In this document: piece after piece, positions 5,270-7,220 of the stretch
Layout: the number at the start of each line of letters is the position of its first letter
Position numbering within the stretch: position 1 is the stretch's first letter
DNA from: Candidatus Acetothermia bacterium
Lineage (GTDB): Bacteria > Bipolaricaulota > Bipolaricaulia > Bipolaricaulales > Bipolaricaulaceae
Length of the DNA: 7,220 nt
Assembly: GCA_003551325.1 (NCBI GenBank)
Contig: PUMK01000326.1
Location: 1-7,220 of the forward strand
Direction of reading: 5' to 3'
The notes under the pieces: model-generated
What the model was told of the DNA's origin: nothing
The model's database searches: none
What the model saw: the letters and a program-made list of their open reading frames with translations, nothing else
Made by a program: the position numbers and the translations under genes

Positions 5270-5747
5270 TCAGGACTCGCGCTCGGGGAAGTCTTCGACG
5301 AACGTGACCTCAGGAAACGCGGACCCGATGGTCCTGCACAAGCGGGCATCGGCCGTGACGAACCGCGCCCCGAGGCGCTCGGCAAGTGCGATGTAGGCCG
5401 CATCGTAGGCGGTGCAGCCGTGCTCCTCTGTGATGACGAGGATGCGTTCCTCCAGGCCCCAGGAGTCTGTTCTTCGAGGTGGAGCCGAGCAACCGCACTC
5501 AGGATCTCCTGGGCGTCGTCACGCGTCAACCCCTCCCAGCGTCCCCCTTCAGCCCACGCACACACCGGGACAGCACGTTCATCACCTCGTACCTCGTCAG
5601 CGTCGGCACCGCCAGCCGCACCTCGCCCGCCGCAACGTCCGCGAGCAGGCGCAGCGCACGGCCCTTGTACGGCTCGGCCGGCAGGTAGAAAGCAAGGAGC
5701 ACACTGGCATCGACAACCACGATCTCCGGGGCCTTGGAGACTGTCAC
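5270..5747 (-). pseudogene. vapC: PIN-domain (VapC-like) ribonuclease toxin, two frameshifts
   Basis: Toxin of a Phd-VapC-type module; PIN toxins are Mg-dependent ribonucleases. Three frames must be joined to read it. Residues 1-68 (VVVDASVLLAFYL, YEVMNVLSR) are in the frame from the GTG at 5747; GLTRDDAQEILSAVARLHLE follows in a second frame; and YDAAYIALAERLGARFVTAD to the stop lies in a third. Adding one G to the run at 5543-5547 and one to that at 5457-5460 restores a single 159-residue protein of normal length. It then holds all four PIN acidic residues: Asp13, Glu54, Asp116 and Asp134. Both breaks are missing bases in G-runs, so they may be sequencing errors rather than true mutations. 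The start overlaps the antitoxin stop as GTGA. Confidence 0.85.
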
Positions 5748-6034
5748 GTCGCGCGATCCTCGAGCTCCTGGCGCGATGCTCGCCCGAGTTCGGCGAGGTC
5801 AAGGTCGACCGCGCTGAACTTCCGAGAAAGCCTCAACGCCTCGAAGTACGCCCGCAGACGTCCATAGCGCTCGTACTCCGCGGGCGAAAGCAGCGCGCCG
5901 GCGAGCTCACCCCGGCGCTCGTTGTAGATCAACACCGCGGAATCCTCCTCAGCCGCCTTCTTGAGCAACCGACTCAGGCCCTTCTTCCCCTCCGCCACTG
6001 ACACCCGATCGATGGACCGCTTGTTGTCCTTCAT
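5744..6034 (-). CDS. Phd/YefM-type antitoxin of the PIN toxin
   Basis: A 96-residue antitoxin encoded just upstream of, and overlapping, the PIN toxin. Residues 7-57 fit the Phd fold: SIDRVSVAEGKKGLSRLLKK is the strand-helix segment, AVLIYNERRGELAGALLSP the beta-hairpin, and AEYERY the start of the next helix. The tail, rich in Asp, Glu, Leu and Arg, is the probable toxin-binding part. Phd-type antitoxins with PIN toxins are a known combination. The frame is open from a GTG at 6043, but the likely -10 box directly abuts that codon, so the ATG at 6034 is preferred. No Shine-Dalgarno sequence precedes it, and the message should be leaderless or nearly so. Confidence 0.85.
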   Translation of the reverse strand: MKDNKRSIDRVSVAEGKKGLSRLLKKAAEEDSAVLIYNERRGELAGALLSPAEYERYGRLRAYFEALRLSRKFSAVDLDLAELGRASRQELEDRAT

Positions 6035-6043
6035 GATGATCAC

Positions 6044-6072
6044 ACTATATGTACATCAAGGAGCCCACACAA
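6044..6072 (-). promoter_or_regulatory. Promoter of the Phd-PIN operon, nearly leaderless
   Basis: Minus-strand TATAGT (5 of 6; 6044-6049) with a weak TTGTGT (3 of 6; 6067-6072) 17 bases upstream. The -10 ends nine bases before the ATG at 6034, so the start point would fall at about 6037, within a few bases of the ATG. The -35 box lies inside the 24-base palindrome. Confidence 0.5.
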
Positions 6073-6087
6073 CGGCCGCTGTGTGGG
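6064..6087. promoter_or_regulatory. 24-base palindrome, candidate Phd-PIN operator
   Basis: CCCACACA and TGTGTGGG are perfect 8-base arms around a-CGGCCG-c, leaving only one mismatched pair in 24 bases. It covers the -35 box of the antitoxin promoter, as expected for autorepression by an antitoxin or the TA complex. Function is inferred. Confidence 0.55.
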
Positions 6088-6219
6088 AAACGCCTCCAAC
6101 CCCAGGTATAGGCAGGCTGCACGGACCTGCTCTAGCTGTTCGCTCTTCGCCCTGTACCCAGAACACGTTGTCGGCTTGTCAGGCATCTTCTCCCCACCTC
6201 AGATGCTCGCGATGCGTAT

Positions 6220-6237
6220 GGAGCGCCAGACCGCTCC
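6220..6237. repeat. Hairpin downstream of the DUF433 operon
   Basis: GGAGCG and CGCTCC form a 6-base stem with a 6-base loop. It lies about 60 bases past the toxin remnant on the minus strand and might mark the end of that transcript, but it has no U-run. The rest of 6088-6294 shows nothing recognisable. Confidence 0.25.
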
Positions 6238-6294
6238 GCAAAGCATTGGTCTGGGTGGTCGTATCAACTGCTCCTAAGACAAGAACTGCTCGCA

Positions 6295-6411
6295 CTATGT
6301 GAAGGGGACCGTACGATTCCTGCTCTCCGCGATGATCACTAGTTGCTGGCTCGCCTCCTGCAGACCACGGGCCAGCATGGGCGACAGGGCGTTGTCGACC
6401 AAGATCCTCAT
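6295..6411 (-). pseudogene. DUF5615-like PIN-fold toxin with its middle deleted
   Basis: A 38-codon frame overlapping the DUF433 stop as ATGA. The first 20 codons (MRILVDNALSPMLARGLQEA) match the conserved start of DUF5615 PIN-like proteins, the standard partner of DUF433 antitoxins. The last 18 (from SQQLVIIAESRNRT) resemble the family's C-terminal end, where a VVVIEExRIRxRPL strand is usual. About 70-80 residues between them, including the DTDFGxL-type acidic motif, are gone, with the frame preserved. The product should therefore be inactive. The N-terminal match is strong; the C-terminal one is less certain. Confidence 0.62.
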
Positions 6412-6638
6412 CCCGACTGCACGAGAGGGAGTTCGCGCTCTTGGAGGACAGTAGCAGCATAAAGAAGGGCCTCTTGGATGTCCTGCTGCTCCAGATCAGG
6501 ATACGCTTCTAGGATCTCCGCGTGTGTCATCCCATCGGCAACCATCCCCACTACCGTCGCCACCGGGATGCGAACCCCCCTGATGCACGGAACTCCGCCC
6601 ATCTGCTGGGGGTTTACCGTGATCCGTGTGAACTCCAT
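6408..6638 (-). CDS. DUF433-family antitoxin (apparently orphaned)
   Basis: A 76-residue protein of the DUF433 family, small helix-turn-helix antitoxins usually paired with DUF5615 toxins. The signature is clear: RITVNPQQMGGVPCIRGVRI at 5-24, then PVATVVGMVADGMTHAEILE at 25-44 and AYPDLEQQDIQEALLYAA at 45-62. The ATG has GGAGG six bases upstream (6644-6648). The downstream toxin gene has lost its middle, so the antitoxin should have no intact local partner. It could still neutralise a toxin elsewhere in the genome or act as a regulator, or simply not yet have decayed. Confidence 0.91.
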   Translation of the reverse strand: MEFTRITVNPQQMGGVPCIRGVRIPVATVVGMVADGMTHAEILEAYPDLEQQDIQEALLYAATVLQERELPLVQSG

Positions 6639-6656
6639 AGGCCACCTCCAACACCG

Positions 6657-6665
6657 ATTCTACCA
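6657..6665 (-). promoter_or_regulatory. Extended -10 promoter of the DUF433 operon
   Basis: TGG-TAGAAT on the minus strand is an extended -10 element (TGn plus a 5-of-6 hexamer). No clear -35 box lies at the right distance, which extended -10 promoters can tolerate. The start would fall near 6650, giving a leader of about 12 bases that holds the GGAGG. Confidence 0.5.
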
Positions 6666-6672
6666 CGGGAAG

Positions 6673-6697
6673 CCTCGGACGACCGCACCCCCCGAGG
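6673..6697. promoter_or_regulatory. Inverted repeat upstream of the DUF433 promoter
   Basis: CCTCGG (6673-6678) and CCGAGG (6692-6697) are perfect 6-base arms separated by 13 bases, spanning the position of the -35 box. It could be the site of autorepression. The assignment is weak. Confidence 0.3.
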
Positions 6698-6705
6698 TCG
6701 CAAGA

Positions 6706-6819
6706 AGACAGTCCTGACATGCGCCTCTGCCCCTTCAGCTTCACATAGACCTGTACCGGGCGGACTCCATCCACTTCCTGCACGCCATGGAAAACCACCT
6801 CGTCACTGGGAAGCACCAC
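6706..6819 (-). other. Protein-like fragment, possibly AbiEi-related
   Basis: From a GTG the frame reads VLPSDEVVFHGVQEVDGVRP and then PVQVYVKLKGQRRM. The VDGV-x-PVQVYVKLKG pattern resembles the region of AbiEi-family antitoxins where S-PVQLYLDLK occurs, but only about 35 codons look like protein and there is no proper start or end. It may be the remnant of a further TA gene. Confidence 0.2.
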
Positions 6820-6891
6820 GGCTTGAGCATGTTGTCAAGTCGGGCTATTTAGTCAAGCAGACAGCGTCTCCCTCGTGGCAGGCCGGAACCT

Positions 6892-7218
6892 CTACTCCCG
6901 GAACAGAAACCGCTCGGGGTTGGTGGAACAGAAGGCGTGCTTCTCTTCTTGGATGAGGGCCGTGGTGCGGGAGAAGAGGCCGAGGTACTGATTGTAGGAG
7001 TCGATCCACATCAGGTTCACGGCGAAGTCGGAGCCGAACAGAAGCCGGGCTTTGAGCTTGTCGGCGTCGGCTTGGGGAAGTCCATTCAACAACGTCCGCA
7101 GCTCTCGGTAGTACTTCTCGCTCGTCGCGCGGCACGAGATGTCCACATAGACGTTCTCGCACTTCAGCGCCAGTTCAACGGTCTGATCCCGGCGCGCCTC
7201 GTCCCCCTTCCCGGGCGG
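6892..7218 (-). CDS. Amidohydrolase (TIM-barrel) family, C-terminal part
   Basis: The frame is open to the right edge, so the N-terminal part lies outside the window; 108 residues are seen. The order of motifs is that of the amidohydrolase_2 C-terminus: ENVYVDISC (a barrel strand, 28-36 in the visible part), then LLFGSDFAVN, in which the Asp of FGSDF is the conserved metal-site or catalytic acid, then an aromatic segment WIDSYNQYLGLF and the closing EEKHAFCSTNPERFLF. The enzyme is probably a metal-dependent hydrolase or decarboxylase, and the substrate cannot be read from this part. It ends at a TAG at 6892. It seems to belong to the flank of the TA island rather than to it. Confidence 0.82.
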   Translation of the reverse strand, partial: PPGKGDEARRDQTVELALKCENVYVDISCRATSEKYYRELRTLLNGLPQADADKLKARLLFGSDFAVNLMWIDSYNQYLGLFSRTTALIQEEKHAFCSTNPERFLFRE

Positions 7219-7220
7219 GA

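Noticed and set aside
5263..5802. A 179-residue minus-strand frame taken as one gene
   Set aside because: Only its middle (GLTRDDAQEILSAVARLHLE) is real and belongs to the frameshifted PIN toxin; the ends are out of frame.
5228..6001. A 257-residue plus-strand open frame, the longest in this part
   Set aside because: It is antisense to the PIN toxin and Phd-type antitoxin, whose motifs are clear on the other strand; the translation is low-complexity in Pro, Arg and Ala.
6825..6856. TTGACT and TTGACA on the minus strand after the amidohydrolase stop as promoters
   Set aside because: No acceptable -10 box lies 16-18 bases downstream of either.
1..7220. Insertion sequence, CRISPR array or integron attC array
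   Set aside because: No transposase or integrase frame, no regularly spaced repeats and no RYYYAAC/GTTRRRY pairs flanking the modules were seen; the modules also point in both directions.

Overview
This window looks like an accessory island on the chromosome of a GC-rich bacterium (roughly 60% GC by eye). Start codons are often GTG, and two antitoxin genes appear to be read from leaderless or nearly leaderless messages. The mixture (ABC-2 exporter, amidohydrolase, and MazEF, YefM-YoeB, RHH-RelE, Phd-PIN and DUF433-DUF5615 modules) is common in Actinobacteriota, Chloroflexota and related environmental lineages, but nothing here fixes the phylum.

Layout. Ordinary genes frame the island. At the left edge is a minus-strand ABC-2 export operon: the ATPase at 283-1200, then the start of its permease running off the window at 1-280. 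At the right edge is the C-terminal part of a TIM-barrel amidohydrolase, also minus strand, at 6892-7218. Between them, about 5 kb is packed with toxin-antitoxin (TA) modules and gene debris. In order: a truncated SAM methyltransferase (1510-1815, +); mazE-mazF (1890-2473, -); a structured non-coding stretch (2546-2854); a GNAT acetyltransferase of visibly lower GC (2861-3454, -); the remnant of a HepT-like toxin gene (3598-3705, -); yefM-yoeB (3850-4352, +); an RHH antitoxin with a RelE/ParE toxin (4557-5037, +); a Phd-type antitoxin with a PIN (VapC-like) toxin whose frame is broken twice (5270-6034, -); and a DUF433 antitoxin followed by a toxin gene with its middle deleted (6295-6638, -).

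How they work together. Five TA pairs have the antitoxin first and an overlapping toxin. Four of the five overlap by the same four bases (GTGA or ATGA); the MazF case depends on the start chosen. Each pair has its own promoter, and three promoters sit on or beside an inverted repeat or palindrome that suits autorepression by the antitoxin. Three pairs look fully intact (MazEF, YefM-YoeB, RHH-RelE). The PIN toxin needs one extra G in each of two G-runs to be whole, so it may be a pseudogene or an artefact of homopolymer miscalling. The DUF433 partner toxin keeps only its two ends, leaving an apparently orphan antitoxin. No transposase, integrase, tRNA, rRNA or CRISPR was found. No single new system is proven; the main point of interest is the TA cluster at different stages of decay, with its shared overlap architecture and candidate operators.
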